64,000 nt of DNA from Eubacteriales bacterium. Lineage in GTDB: Bacteria; Bacillota; Clostridia; Lachnospirales; Lachnospiraceae. The stretch lies in the NCBI GenBank assembly GCA_030533405.1, contig JAUNJF010000008.1:1-64000 (forward strand), written 5' to 3'. The notes under the pieces are model-generated. The model was not told the DNA's origin. It searched no databases and saw only the letters and a list, made by a program, of their open reading frames with translations. Positions 8,639-16,736 of this stretch are shown piece by piece (positions within the stretch are counted from its first letter, which is position 1; every line of letters begins with the position of its first letter). The position numbers and the translations under genes were made by a program.

Positions 8639-9427
8639 GTGAAAATCGTTGTTTGTGTAAAACAGGTACCTGATACTAAGGGTGGAGTTAAGTTCAACCC
8701 AGATGGTACATTGGATAGAGCTGCTATGCTTACAATCATGAATCCAGATGATAAGGCTGGTTTAGAGGCAGCATTAAGAATTAAAGATCAGAATGATGAT
8801 GTAGAAGTTACAGTTATTACCATGGGTCTTCCAAAGGCTGAGGAAGTTCTTCGTGAGGCTATGGCTATGGGCGCTGACAAGGGAATTCTTGTTACAGATC
8901 GTGTATTAGGTGGTGCTGATACTTGGGCAACATCTACAACATTAGCAGGTGCTCTTAGAACACTTGATTATGATTTAGTTATCACAGGTCGTCAGGCTAT
9001 CGATGGTGATACAGCTCAGGTTGGTCCACAGATCGCTGAGCACTTAGGTCTTCCTGTTATTTCTTATGCACAGGAAATCAAAGTGGAAGGTGATAGTGTT
9101 GTTGTTAAGCGTCAGTATGATGATGGATATCATATGTTAAAGGCTAAGATGCCTTGCTTGATTACAGCTCTTGCAGAGCTTAATGAGGCTCGTTATATGA
9201 CTCCAGGTGGAATCTTTGATGCATATGATGCAGAAATCCAGGTTATGGGTAGAGCTGATCTTGTTGATGTAGATGATTCTAACCTTGGTTTGAATGGTTC
9301 TCCAACAAAGATTGCAAAAGCTTCAGATAAGGTTCGTAAGGGTGCTGGTGAGAAGTTTACTCCAGATTCTCCAGATGAAGCTGCTAAGATTATTGTAGAC
9401 GCATTATTAACAAAGCACATTATCTAA
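8639..9427 (+). CDS. etfB: Electron transfer flavoprotein, beta subunit
   Basis: The small subunit of EtfAB, 262 residues. The N-terminus MKIVVCVKQVPDT and the AMGADKGILVTDR and TGRQAIDGDTAQVGPQIAEHL segments are characteristic. In clostridial butyrate synthesis the heterodimer carries the bifurcating FAD and works with Bcd in the cytoplasm. Translation starts at a GTG (8639) placed 8 bases after TAGGAGG, 15 bases downstream of bcd, so co-translation with bcd is likely. The tight spacing to etfA (18 bases) supports equimolar expression. Confidence 0.95.
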   Translation: MKIVVCVKQVPDTKGGVKFNPDGTLDRAAMLTIMNPDDKAGLEAALRIKDQNDDVEVTVITMGLPKAEEVLREAMAMGADKGILVTDRVLGGADTWATSTTLAGALRTLDYDLVITGRQAIDGDTAQVGPQIAEHLGLPVISYAQEIKVEGDSVVVKRQYDDGYHMLKAKMPCLITALAELNEARYMTPGGIFDAYDAEIQVMGRADLVDVDDSNLGLNGSPTKIAKASDKVRKGAGEKFTPDSPDEAAKIIVDALLTKHII

Positions 9428-9445
9428 TAAAAAGAGGTGAATTAA

Positions 9446-10507
9446 ATGGGCGCAATGAACGCAGAAGAATTAGCTAAGTACAAAGGCGTATATGTCTTTG
9501 CTCAGCAGGTAGATAATAAATTAAGCGGTATCTCTTTCGAGTTGATCGGCGAAGGTAAGAGACTTGCAGAGAAGTTAGGTACAGACGTAACTGCTGTATT
9601 AATTGGTTCTGGTGTTGCTGGTCTTGTTGACGAGCTTGCAGAGTATGGTGCAGATAAAGTTATCGTTGTTGATGATCCTGAATTAAAGGATTATAGAACA
9701 GAGCCATATGCACATGCATTGACATCTGTTATTAATGAGTATAAGCCAGAGATCATGTTAGTTGGTGCTACAGCTATTGGTCGTGATCTTGGTCCTACAG
9801 TTTCAGCTAGAGTTCAGACAGGTCTTACAGCTGACTGTACATTACTTGAGATTGGTGATTTTCCAATCAACCCAATTCCAGGTAAGGAGCAGAAGCCTAA
9901 TCAGTTATTGATGACTCGTCCAGCATTCGGTGGTAACACAATTGCTACTATTGCATGTCCAGACAATCGTCCACAGATGGCTACAGTTCGTCCTGGTGTT
10001 ATGCAGAAGCTTGAGCCTAAGAAGGGTGCTAAGGCAGAGGTTATTAACTATAATCCTGGATTTACTCCAGATAACAAATATGTTGAGATTCTTGAGATTT
10101 CTAAGGCTGTTTCAAACATCAAGAATATCATGGATGCTAAGATCTTAGTATCTGGTGGTCGTGGTGTTGGATCTGCTGAGAACTTCAAGATGTTAGAAGA
10201 GTTAGCTGATGCATTAGGTGGACAGATTTCTTGTTCACGTGCAGCTGTTGAAGCTTTCGGTATGTCAAATGAATTACAGGTTGGTCAGACTGGTAAGACA
10301 GTTCGTCCTAATGTATACTTTGCTATCGGTATTTCAGGAGCTATTCAGCACGTAGCTGGTATGGAAGAGTCTGATTTGATTATTGCAATCAACAAAGACG
10401 AAGATGCTCCAATCTTTGATGTAGCTGATTACGGTATTGTTGGAGATTTGAATAAGATTGTTCCATTGTTAACTCAGGGAATCAAGGATGCAACAGCAAA
10501 TAAATAA
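9446..10507 (+). CDS. etfA: Electron transfer flavoprotein, alpha subunit
   Basis: The large EtfAB subunit, 353 residues. The N-terminal half shows an adenine nucleotide alpha-hydrolase-like fold (YGADKVIVVDDPEL and LVGATAIGRDLGPTVSARVQTGL). The C-terminal half holds the FAD-binding signature: LVSGGRGVGSAENF, VGQTGKTVRPNVYFAIGISG and INKDEDAPIFDVADYGIVGD. It is the last gene of the butyryl-CoA operon, and a strong hairpin follows at 10528-10560. The start ATG at 9446 follows AAAGAGGTG. Confidence 0.96.
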   Translation: MGAMNAEELAKYKGVYVFAQQVDNKLSGISFELIGEGKRLAEKLGTDVTAVLIGSGVAGLVDELAEYGADKVIVVDDPELKDYRTEPYAHALTSVINEYKPEIMLVGATAIGRDLGPTVSARVQTGLTADCTLLEIGDFPINPIPGKEQKPNQLLMTRPAFGGNTIATIACPDNRPQMATVRPGVMQKLEPKKGAKAEVINYNPGFTPDNKYVEILEISKAVSNIKNIMDAKILVSGGRGVGSAENFKMLEELADALGGQISCSRAAVEAFGMSNELQVGQTGKTVRPNVYFAIGISGAIQHVAGMEESDLIIAINKDEDAPIFDVADYGIVGDLNKIVPLLTQGIKDATANK

Positions 10508-10525
10508 TTATTTGTAAAGCATTTT

Positions 10526-10566
10526 ATGGGGATTTTCGCTCATCTGAGCGAATAATCCCCATTTTA
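10526..10566 (+). terminator. Terminator of the thlA-etfA operon
   Basis: GGGGATTTTCGCTCA (10528-10542) pairs with TGAGCGAATAATCCCC (10545-10560), followed by ATTTT. The T tract is short, so termination may be partial. Confidence 0.75.
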
Positions 10567-10593
10567 AAGTTTAATTAAACGGAGAATTATGAG

Positions 10594-11502
10594 ATGTTAT
10601 TACGGAAAGTAAGTATTCGATTTATAGTTGTATTGATGATAATGTTATTCTGTAATACTTCGCTAACAGCGCAAGCAAAGTATTTTGTTCAGAAAAATGA
10701 AAATAATAAATTAGTATGTACGCATAATGATGAAGAACAGAAGGAAACTTATTTAGCAATTTTATATGATGGTAAAAGTTATATGGTTGTGAAGCCTTTT
10801 ACACCAGATAGTGTTGTATATTATTTTGATAAAAATGGATATGGAAAACCTGATGCAAAGAATCATTTTGTAGAGGTGAGTTATGGTAAATCAAGTAAAA
10901 AATATTTTTCTAAACAGGGGAAATTAGTAAAAAATCAGATCGTTGGAAACAAAGAACAGGGTTTTTATTATGTTGGAAAAGATGGCATAAAGGTAACTGA
11001 TAAAACGACAAAAAAAGCTGTTGAATTTGTAAGAAAACATACGAAATCAAGTGATCCGAAAAGTGTGAAGTTGAAAAAATGCTATGTGTACTTAGCTTCA
11101 AATTATAAATATAAAAGAATATATACAGTGTCATTGTTGTATCCGAAAGCTTCCGATATGAATAGTATTGCATATGAAATGTTTAGTACAAAAATGGGAA
11201 ATTGTCATCGGTTTGGTGCATGCTTTGCATATATCGCGAGAGTGCTGGGATATGAGTCGCAAGTTGGTGTTGGAAAATTACGAAGTAGCAGTCGTTTGCC
11301 AGGTGCAAGTGGCGGGTATACACCACATGGATGGGCTGAGGTTAAAACAAATGGAGTTTGGTATGAATTTGACCCAGATATTGATATGCACACGGCAGGA
11401 CATTGTTCTTATTTTAAAAGGCAATATATGGGATATCAGGTGACGAGAAAATGTCGAAGTTATTCTAAAAATGGAAAAATTAAATGGAAAAACATTAATT
11501 AA
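10594..11502 (+). CDS. Secreted transglutaminase-like (cysteine peptidase fold) protein
   Basis: A 302-residue protein with a clear signal peptide (hydrophobic FIVVLMIMLFCNTSL, then TAQAK as likely cleavage site). Residues ~35-150 contain short Tyr/Gly/Lys strand motifs such as YYFDKNGYGK and GFYYVGKDGIKV, like wall-binding repeats. The C-terminal half is a transglutaminase-like domain with the full triad in order: Cys in MGNCHRFGACFAYIARVLGY, His in PHGWAEVKTNGVWYEFD and Asp in the same segment (EFDPDI). Such domains act as peptidases or crosslinkers at the cell surface. The substrate is unknown. The ATG at 10594 follows CGGAG at 9 bases. Confidence 0.8.
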   Translation: MLLRKVSIRFIVVLMIMLFCNTSLTAQAKYFVQKNENNKLVCTHNDEEQKETYLAILYDGKSYMVVKPFTPDSVVYYFDKNGYGKPDAKNHFVEVSYGKSSKKYFSKQGKLVKNQIVGNKEQGFYYVGKDGIKVTDKTTKKAVEFVRKHTKSSDPKSVKLKKCYVYLASNYKYKRIYTVSLLYPKASDMNSIAYEMFSTKMGNCHRFGACFAYIARVLGYESQVGVGKLRSSSRLPGASGGYTPHGWAEVKTNGVWYEFDPDIDMHTAGHCSYFKRQYMGYQVTRKCRSYSKNGKIKWKNIN

Positions 11503-11522
11503 TTATAATGGGAGGGAGAATG

Positions 11523-12977
11523 ATGGATAAATTTTTTAAGATTTCAGAACGTGGATCTACTATGAAAGCAGAAATCATAGGAGGGCTTACAACTTTTTTT
11601 GCAATGGCGTACATTGTATTTGTAAATCCGAATCAGGTTGCAGGAGAGGGTGCAACTGGCTGGTTGGCACAGGCGATTGGTGATGATAAAATATCTGCAC
11701 AGCTTGGTCAGATTTGGAATGCGGTATTTGTAGCATCTCTTTTGGCAGCTGTGATAGGTACTTTACTGATGGCATTTTTGGCAAATATGCCTTTTGCACA
11801 AGCTTGTGGTATGGGATTGAACTCATTTTTCTGTACCGTATTTGTTGCGGGTGCATGCTTTGGTGGTATTGATGTTATTGAAGGCTATCATGCAGGTATG
11901 GTTTTGATTTTTGTATCAGGTATTGTGTTTCTCATATTATCTTTGACAGGTGCACGTGAGTATATTGCAAAATCAATGCCTGAGTGTTTAAAGAAAGCAA
12001 TTCCAGCTGGTATAGGATTATTTATTGCTATGATTGGTTTTAAAAATGCAGGGTTAATTCAAGCAAATCCATATACATTTGTTCAATTTGTAGATATTCA
12101 TGGTGCAATGTCAGAGGGTGGTGCTGGTTTTGCAAGTATTGCTCCGGCAATTACTGCTTTCTTAGGTTTTATTATCATTGCAATTTTAGCAAAGAAAAAT
12201 GTAAAAGGTAATGTTTTGATTGGCATTTTTGCATCGACAATTCTCTATTACATTATGATGCTTGAAGTACCAAGCTTTGATTTGGGTGCGATTAGTCAGA
12301 CATTTAAAGATTTTGGAGAAATCGGAATTGTAGGTTTGTTTGATGGAAAAGCATGGGCAGATGCATTTACTGGTGCGCCAGTAGGTGGTTTGTTTAATGC
12401 TGTCATGTTAATTATCACATTTTGCTTGGTTGATATGTTTGATACAATCGGTACACTTTATGGAACAGCTTCTCAAGCTAGAATGCTTGACGAAAATGGT
12501 GATCCTATCAATGTTAATAAAGCGATGTTATGTGATTCTGTTGCAACTGTAGCAGGTGCTGCAATTGGTACATCAACTTGTACAACGTTTGTTGAGTCTT
12601 CAGCAGGTGTTGCAGCAGGTGCCAGAACGGGATTTGCCAGTGTCGTTACATCCATTTGTTTTGCTCTATGCTTATTCTTAAGTCCGCTTGCAAATATTAT
12701 TCCAAGTGCAGCAACTGCTCCAGCTTTGATTTATGTAGGTGTGTTGATGTTAAAGAATTTTGGTAATGTAGATATGGAAGATATTGCGTCGGCAGTGCCA
12801 GCATTTTTAGCTTTGATTATGATGCCTTTGACGTATTCTATTGCAAATGGTATTGGTATCGGTGCAATTGCTTATGTATTAATCACGGTATGCACTGGTA
12901 AATTCAAAAAGAAAGACATTGTTGTATCTGTGATTGCTGCATTGTTTGTTTTGAAATTTATTTTTGTAACGATGTAA
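11523..12977 (+). CDS. NCS2-family purine permease (AzgA/PbuG type)
   Basis: A polytopic permease of about 484 residues from the ATG at 11523; tandem ATGs at 11520 and 11523 follow GGAGGGAG. AzgA-type NCS2 signatures are visible: GLTTFFAMAYIVFVNPNQV near the N-terminus, AQACGMGLNSFFCTVFV, VDMFDTIGTLYGTASQA and TCTTFVESSAGVAAGARTG. Family members import hypoxanthine, guanine or adenine by proton symport. There are 20 bases to the upstream transglutaminase-like gene, leaving no room for a purine riboswitch, so expression may be shared with that gene or driven from inside it. Confidence 0.92.
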   Translation: MDKFFKISERGSTMKAEIIGGLTTFFAMAYIVFVNPNQVAGEGATGWLAQAIGDDKISAQLGQIWNAVFVASLLAAVIGTLLMAFLANMPFAQACGMGLNSFFCTVFVAGACFGGIDVIEGYHAGMVLIFVSGIVFLILSLTGAREYIAKSMPECLKKAIPAGIGLFIAMIGFKNAGLIQANPYTFVQFVDIHGAMSEGGAGFASIAPAITAFLGFIIIAILAKKNVKGNVLIGIFASTILYYIMMLEVPSFDLGAISQTFKDFGEIGIVGLFDGKAWADAFTGAPVGGLFNAVMLIITFCLVDMFDTIGTLYGTASQARMLDENGDPINVNKAMLCDSVATVAGAAIGTSTCTTFVESSAGVAAGARTGFASVVTSICFALCLFLSPLANIIPSAATAPALIYVGVLMLKNFGNVDMEDIASAVPAFLALIMMPLTYSIANGIGIGAIAYVLITVCTGKFKKKDIVVSVIAALFVLKFIFVTM

Positions 12978-13041
12978 ATAAAATGTATATATATTTCTTG
13001 TTTTGCGTATAATATGACAATGGAATATGAATTAGGAAAAT

Positions 13042-14304
13042 ATGGAAATATATGTAGTAAAATCTGGTGATACTCTTATAAGTATTGCGGAACAATTTGG
13101 AGTGTCTGTTCAAAGATTAGCGTATGATAATGAGATAGAGAATGATGCGCTGGTGGTTGGGCAGGCACTTCTTGTTTTGATACCAGAGATTTTATATGTG
13201 GTACAAAATGGAGATACACTGTATTCGATTGCAGAACAATTTAATACAAGTATTTTACAAATTGTGAGAAATAATTCTTTTTTGATTAATGAAAGTTTTT
13301 TGTTGCCTGGAAGAGAACTCGTGATTCAATATAGACAGAAGGAAAATAGAAATATTAATATATTTGGCTATGCATACAGTTATATTAGAGAAGATGTATT
13401 GCAAGAGAGTTGTTTATATATTGATGAGTTACTTCCTTTTTCGTATGGGTATAATGCAGATGGTACATTGATTGCATTAAATGATGAACGATTGATTAGT
13501 ACGGCAGATCAATTTGGAAATCAGAAACGAATGGTAATTACACCACTGGATCGAAATGAGAGATTTAATAATCAATTGGTTGTTGCATTGGTAACGGATG
13601 ATACGATGCAACAAATCCTAATGGATAATATTATTCAAACGATGCAGGATAAGGGATATGATGCATTGGATATTGATTATGAATTTATTCCTGGAGAATA
13701 TCGGAGCAATTATGTGACATTTATTCAATATGCTAAAAATCGATTAATGGAGTATGGATATGCATTAAGTGTAGCGGTTCCGCCAAAGATAGCAGATGAT
13801 CAGCCGGGGTTATTGTATGAAGGAATTGATTATGCGGCGATTGGGGCAGTAGCAGATCAGATTTTTTTGATGACGTATGAATGGGGATATAAATATGGTC
13901 CGCCGATGGCGGTTGCACCAATCCCATCTGTTCGCAGGGTGTTGGATTATGCAGTTTCTGTCATTCCTGTAGAAAAAATATCGATGGGGATTCCGAATTA
14001 TGCATACGATTGGCCATTGCCTTATGTACGGGGAGAAACGGTTGCGGAAACAATTGGAAATCAGGAAGCGATACAGCGAGCGCTGGAAAATGGTGCGGAA
14101 ATCCAATATGATGAGAATGCAAAAGCACCATATTATTATTACGAAAGAGATGGGGTAGAACATGTTGTGTGGTTTGAAGATATCAGAAGTATTGTGGAAA
14201 AGTACAATCTAATTGCGGAGTATGGATTTTCTGGTGCGGGATATTGGAATTTGATGAGAGCGTTTCGACAAAACTGGCTCTATGTCAATCAAATTCATGT
14301 GTGA
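13042..14304 (+). CDS. LysM-GH18 protein, spore cortex-lytic (SleL/YaaH) type
   Basis: A 420-residue protein with two N-terminal LysM repeats (residues ~2-47, YVVKSGDTLISIAEQFGVSV, and ~51-95, YVVQNGDTLYSIAEQFNTSI). A GH18 domain then carries the catalytic motif as DALDIDYEF at ~residue 216 and MTYEWGYKYGPPMAVAP at the barrel rim. No signal peptide is present, as is normal for SleL-type N-acetylglucosaminidases, which are made in the mother cell and bound to the spore coat and cortex. Together with the SASP gene at 22.4 kb this points to sporulation ability. A general LysM-GH18 wall hydrolase remains possible. The Shine-Dalgarno (AGGAAA) is weak. Confidence 0.87.
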   Translation: MEIYVVKSGDTLISIAEQFGVSVQRLAYDNEIENDALVVGQALLVLIPEILYVVQNGDTLYSIAEQFNTSILQIVRNNSFLINESFLLPGRELVIQYRQKENRNINIFGYAYSYIREDVLQESCLYIDELLPFSYGYNADGTLIALNDERLISTADQFGNQKRMVITPLDRNERFNNQLVVALVTDDTMQQILMDNIIQTMQDKGYDALDIDYEFIPGEYRSNYVTFIQYAKNRLMEYGYALSVAVPPKIADDQPGLLYEGIDYAAIGAVADQIFLMTYEWGYKYGPPMAVAPIPSVRRVLDYAVSVIPVEKISMGIPNYAYDWPLPYVRGETVAETIGNQEAIQRALENGAEIQYDENAKAPYYYYERDGVEHVVWFEDIRSIVEKYNLIAEYGFSGAGYWNLMRAFRQNWLYVNQIHV

Positions 14305-14373
14305 TAATAAAATAGAATGTAGCTTTATCAAACAAGAAGTAAAGGGCGCGAAGTTTGGCTTTATAATAAAATA

Positions 14374-14431
14374 AAAAAAGATGTCACTTATAAAATGATT
14401 TTGTAATCAAGTGTAAGTGACATCTTTTATA
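14374..14431. terminator. Bidirectional terminator between the GH18 gene and buk
   Basis: AAAAGATGTCACTTA (about 14376-14390) pairs with TAAGTGACATCTTTT (14414-14428). The A tract on the left and T tract on the right allow termination of both converging transcripts. Confidence 0.85.
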
Positions 14432-14473
14432 TTTAAACAAACAGAAAATCTAATTGTTCAAAATGATTATGAA

Positions 14474-15541
14474 TTAGTAATTCTGTGCTTCTTCTTCACC
14501 GTTCATGACACGAAGTGCACCCTGTGCAAGAGCAAGTAATTCATCTTCACCAGGATATACTGTGAAATCAGCAATAAAGCTAAGCTTTTCTTTTAATGCA
14601 TCAATTGTGAACTGGCTATATGCAATACCACCTGTACAGATAATCTGGTCAACCTTACCATTTAATACAGCAGCCATAGCACCAGCATCTTTTGCAATCT
14701 GATAATGGAATGCATCAATTAAATTAGCTGCATCCTGATTACCATCAGCCTTCATCTGGATTAAATCACGCATATCATTTGTTCCCATGTAACCATTGAA
14801 ACCACCATTACCACAAATCTTTTTGTAAAGTTCTTTCTCTGTATATTTACCAGAGTAGCAGAGCTTGATTAAATCACCAACTGGAACTGTTCCGGCACGC
14901 TCAGGTGAAAATGCACCCTCACCATCTAAGATATTGTTAACGTCAACAATCTTACCGTTTTTGTGTGCACCAACAGATACACCACCACCCATGTGGATTA
15001 CGATTAAAGAAAGTTCATTGTATGATTTGCCGATTTCTTTTGCGTAACGTTTTGCAACTGCTTTTTGATTCAAAGCATGGAAAATACTTCTTCTTGGAAG
15101 TTCTGGCATACCTGAATATCTGGCAACTGGCTCTAATTCATCCACAACAACAGGATCAACAATGTAAGAAGGTACATTGACTTCATCGCCGATTTCCTTT
15201 GCAAGAATACCACCAAGGTTAGATGCATGTTGTCCCTGTTTGCCGATTCTTAAATCCTCTAATAATGCGTCTGTTACAGCATAAGTTCCGCCTGGGATTG
15301 GCTTTAACAAACCGCCACGACCAACTACAACATCTAATGTGTTGATATCAAAGTTCTTTTCTTTTAATACATCCAAAATCACTTCCTTACGGAAATCCTT
15401 CTGATCGATGATAGAAGCGTATTTTGCAATTTCCTCTGTTGGATGTCTAAGTGTTTCCTCGAAAATCTGATTCTCATCTTCATAAACACCGATTTTTGTA
15501 GATGTAGAACCTGGATTGATAATTAAAATTGTTTTTGCCAT
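14474..15541 (-). CDS. buk: Butyrate kinase
   Basis: Transfers phosphate from butyryl-phosphate to ADP, giving butyrate and ATP. At 355 residues it belongs to the ASKHA acetate/butyrate kinase superfamily. The N-terminus [18 protein letters not shown] is the phosphate-1 loop, [20 protein letters not shown] is phosphate-2, and [13 protein letters not shown] is the adenosine-binding segment. It lies 19 bases downstream of ptb on the same strand, so the pair is an operon that converges on the thlA-etfA side of the chromosome. This defines the kinase route to butyrate rather than butyryl-CoA:acetate CoA-transferase. A TAGGAGG box precedes the start. Confidence 0.96.
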   Translation of the reverse strand: MAKTILIINPGSTSTKIGVYEDENQIFEETLRHPTEEIAKYASIIDQKDFRKEVILDVLKEKNFDINTLDVVVGRGGLLKPIPGGTYAVTDALLEDLRIGKQGQHASNLGGILAKEIGDEVNVPSYIVDPVVVDELEPVARYSGMPELPRRSIFHALNQKAVAKRYAKEIGKSYNELSLIVIHMGGGVSVGAHKNGKIVDVNNILDGEGAFSPERAGTVPVGDLIKLCYSGKYTEKELYKKICGNGGFNGYMGTNDMRDLIQMKADGNQDAANLIDAFHYQIAKDAGAMAAVLNGKVDQIICTGGIAYSQFTIDALKEKLSFIADFTVYPGEDELLALAQGALRVMNGEEEAQNY

Positions 15542-15560
15542 GTGTAAATCCTCCTATGAT

Positions 15561-16475
15561 TTATTTGTTCATAGCTTCAGCAACAACTGCACCAACTGCA
15601 ATTGAATTTACCTTTGTCTCAAAATCATCTGAACGAGATGTTAAGATAACTGGAGCCTTTGTACCAGTTAAAATGTTACCATTTACAACCTTTGCATTGT
15701 GAACCAATGCTTTGTATGTAATATTACCCGCATGAATGTCTGGGAAGAGAAGGATATCAGCATCTCCAACAATCTTACGGTCTGTTGCACCTTTGTGTTT
15801 TGCAGCTTCAGGATCGATAGCGAGGTCGTAAGAGAGAGGACCATCTACGATACATCCTGTAATCTGACCTTCCTGGTTCATTTTTGTAAGCTCAGCAGCC
15901 TCTACTGTAACAGGCATTTTTGGATTGACAACTTCTACTGCAGCAAGAGGTGCAACCTTTGGACATTCAATACCACATGCATGAGCAATCTCAACTGTGT
16001 TGCGAATGATATTTGCCTTTGTCTCTAAATCTGGATAAGGGATAAATGCTACATCGCTTAAGAATAATAATCCGTCATGTCCCTCGATATCAAAGATACA
16101 TACATGAGATAATGTCTTATCTGTACGAAGACCAACTTCTTTGTCCAATACACTCTTAAGGAATGATTTTGTATCGATTAATCCCTTCATGTACATGTCA
16201 GCTTTGCCGTCATGAACAAGTTTAACTGCTGTAAGTGCAGCTTCGTAATCTTCTTTTACATCAATAATCTCATAGTCTGAAAGATCCATGTTGATTTCGG
16301 CGGCAACAGCTTTGATTTTGTCCTCGTCACCTACTAAAATTGCTTCTGCAATACCACGTTTTTTTGCTTCTGCAACTGCCTCTAATACGGCATCATCCTG
16401 TGCAACTGCAACTGCAACTTTTTTTGTTGTGCATGCTGCAACCTTTGCTAATAAATCGTCAAAAGTTTTTGTCAT
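15561..16475 (-). CDS. ptb: Phosphate butyryltransferase
   Basis: Converts butyryl-CoA and phosphate to butyryl-phosphate and CoA. The protein is 304 residues when started at the ATG whose first base is 16475. That start has GAGGTG 7 bases upstream; an ATG five codons further out (16490) overlaps the box and is rejected. PTA_PTB family features include MYMKGLIDTKSFLKSVLD, SHVCIFDIEGHDGLLFLSD and the C-terminal LTGTKAPVILTSRSDDFETKVNSIA segment, which contacts CoA and phosphate. It is first in ptb-buk behind a consensus promoter. Confidence 0.95.
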   Translation of the reverse strand: MTKTFDDLLAKVAACTTKKVAVAVAQDDAVLEAVAEAKKRGIAEAILVGDEDKIKAVAAEINMDLSDYEIIDVKEDYEAALTAVKLVHDGKADMYMKGLIDTKSFLKSVLDKEVGLRTDKTLSHVCIFDIEGHDGLLFLSDVAFIPYPDLETKANIIRNTVEIAHACGIECPKVAPLAAVEVVNPKMPVTVEAAELTKMNQEGQITGCIVDGPLSYDLAIDPEAAKHKGATDRKIVGDADILLFPDIHAGNITYKALVHNAKVVNGNILTGTKAPVILTSRSDDFETKVNSIAVGAVVAEAMNK

Positions 16476-16525
16476 TTTTGTACACCTCATTTATTAAAAT
16501 TATTGTTTAAAATTATTCAACGATA

Positions 16526-16554
16526 ATAGTAGCACTCAAATCTTGGAAGGTCAA
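16526..16554 (-). promoter_or_regulatory. Sigma-A promoter of ptb-buk
   Basis: Read on the minus strand: TTGACC (16554-16549), a 17-base spacer, then TACTAT (16531-16526). This would place the start of transcription about 40-45 bases before the ptb ATG. Confidence 0.75.
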
Positions 16555-16736
16555 GTGAATGGAATGAAAAAATACCATATAAATAGGAAAAACTCTTCAA
16601 AATTCTTTTCAATTTGCCGATATTATGTTATGATAACTATAACTAGTGTGCACTAATATGCACGATACGATGATATTGCGGTTTTGATACAAATTTGATG
16701 ATATTTTTATATTTATTTTATATGAGGTGAGCGGGT

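Noticed and set aside
11503-11522. Purine riboswitch for the NCS2 permease
   Set aside because: Only 20 bases separate the two genes, too few for the aptamer.
13810-14163. 117-codon minus-strand frame inside the LysM-GH18 gene
   Set aside because: It is a shadow of an AT-rich gene, with unlikely amino-acid composition (Ile, Arg, Asn).
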